Shown in pieces: positions 5,971 to 6,141 of a stretch of 6,141 nt of DNA. A program made the position numbers and the translations under genes. The notes under the pieces are model-generated. The model made no database searches. It had not been told where the DNA came from and was given only the letters and a program-made list of their open reading frames with translations. Position 1 is the first letter of the stretch; each line of letters opens with the position of its first letter. Source of the DNA: a bacterium (GTDB lineage Bacteria > SZUA-182 > SZUA-191); NCBI GenBank assembly GCA_003230535.1, contig QIEW01000342.1, positions 1-6,141 on the forward strand. Direction: 5' to 3'.

Positions 5971-5987
5971 GAAAACAGTAAGTTTTC
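5971..5987 (+). other. Short AT-rich inverted repeat in the divergent spacer
   Basis: GAAAAC (5971-5976) faces GTTTTC (5982-5987) around a 5-base loop. An alternative stem, AACAG (5974-5978) with CTGTT (5987-5991), excludes the first. Both are weak. Apart from this, the ACAGGAATT copies and the possible mutM promoter, the 280-base spacer 5817-6096 shows nothing I can name, including no convincing promoter for the rightward gene. Confidence 0.25.
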
Positions 5988-6096
5988 TGTTAAGACGGGG
6001 AATAATGGGAGGCAGAAAGGTATCTTTAAATATAGAAAGTCATTATTGGCAGGGTAATCAAAAACAAATTGATAAAGAATAAAGGAGGAGGATAAG

Positions 6097-6141
6097 GTGT
6101 ATATTAATAAATCATTTAAGGGGGACTTTGGAAATGGTGGA
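6097..6141 (+). CDS. Start of an unidentified gene, cut by the window end
   Basis: GTG at 6097 opens a frame that runs without a stop to the window edge, giving 15 residues beginning M-Y-I-N-K-S-F-K-G. The start is supported by an excellent ribosome binding site, AAGGAGG (6082-6088), 8 bases upstream. Fifteen residues are too few to assign a family; no signal peptide or motif is evident yet. It is transcribed away from mutM. Confidence 0.55.
   Translation, partial: MYINKSFKGDFGNGG

Noticed and set aside
6005-6082. A 25-codon frame (ATG 6005 to TAA 6080-6082) ahead of the last gene, possible leader peptide
   Set aside because: It has only a poor purine run at a short spacing as a ribosome site, no regulatory codon run, and a length expected by chance.

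Overview
The window looks like chromosomal DNA of an anaerobic, low-to-moderate GC Firmicute (a Clostridia- or Negativicutes-like organism). This is an inference. It rests on strong AGGAGG-type ribosome binding sites, a TTG and a GTG start, AT-rich spacers, and the gene families present. There are seven protein genes, two of them cut by the window ends. I see no rRNA, tRNA, CRISPR array or insertion sequence.

Left and centre (1-4852, all + strand): the window opens with the C-terminal end of a PhnD-like substrate-binding protein of an ABC transporter. Next come a small membrane-anchored TPR protein (443-1012), a YedE-family selenium/sulfur membrane transporter (1095-2159), an AT-rich pair encoding a DUF4258 protein and a YgiT-type zinc-finger protein (2177-2710), and a large ArsP/DUF318-type permease with an extra C-terminal domain (2942-4852). 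An oxyanion-binding protein, a YedE channel and a permease of a metalloid-linked family on one strand suggest a transport locus, possibly for selenium, sulfur or a methylated metalloid. The DUF4258/YgiT pair has the layout of an mqsRA-like toxin-antitoxin cassette and looks like an insertion. A 231-base spacer with two similar stem-loops and a possible promoter separates it from the permease, so the permease may be its own transcription unit.

Right (4853-6141): a short spacer with a GC-rich hairpin separates the permease from a convergent gene for a formamidopyrimidine-DNA glycosylase (Fpg/MutM, minus strand, 5816-4902). This enzyme has the zinc finger and most family motifs but lacks the codon for the catalytic N-terminal proline. 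A 280-base AT-rich divergent spacer with three copies of ACAGGAATT follows. The window ends 15 codons into a new + strand gene with a very strong ribosome binding site.

The most interesting points are these. The permease carries a GATase-like domain whose two halves appear in swapped order (a possible circular permutation). The MutM homologue has Met in place of Pro1, plus an extra stretch of about 30 residues. The four-gene transporter neighbourhood is not a textbook arrangement.
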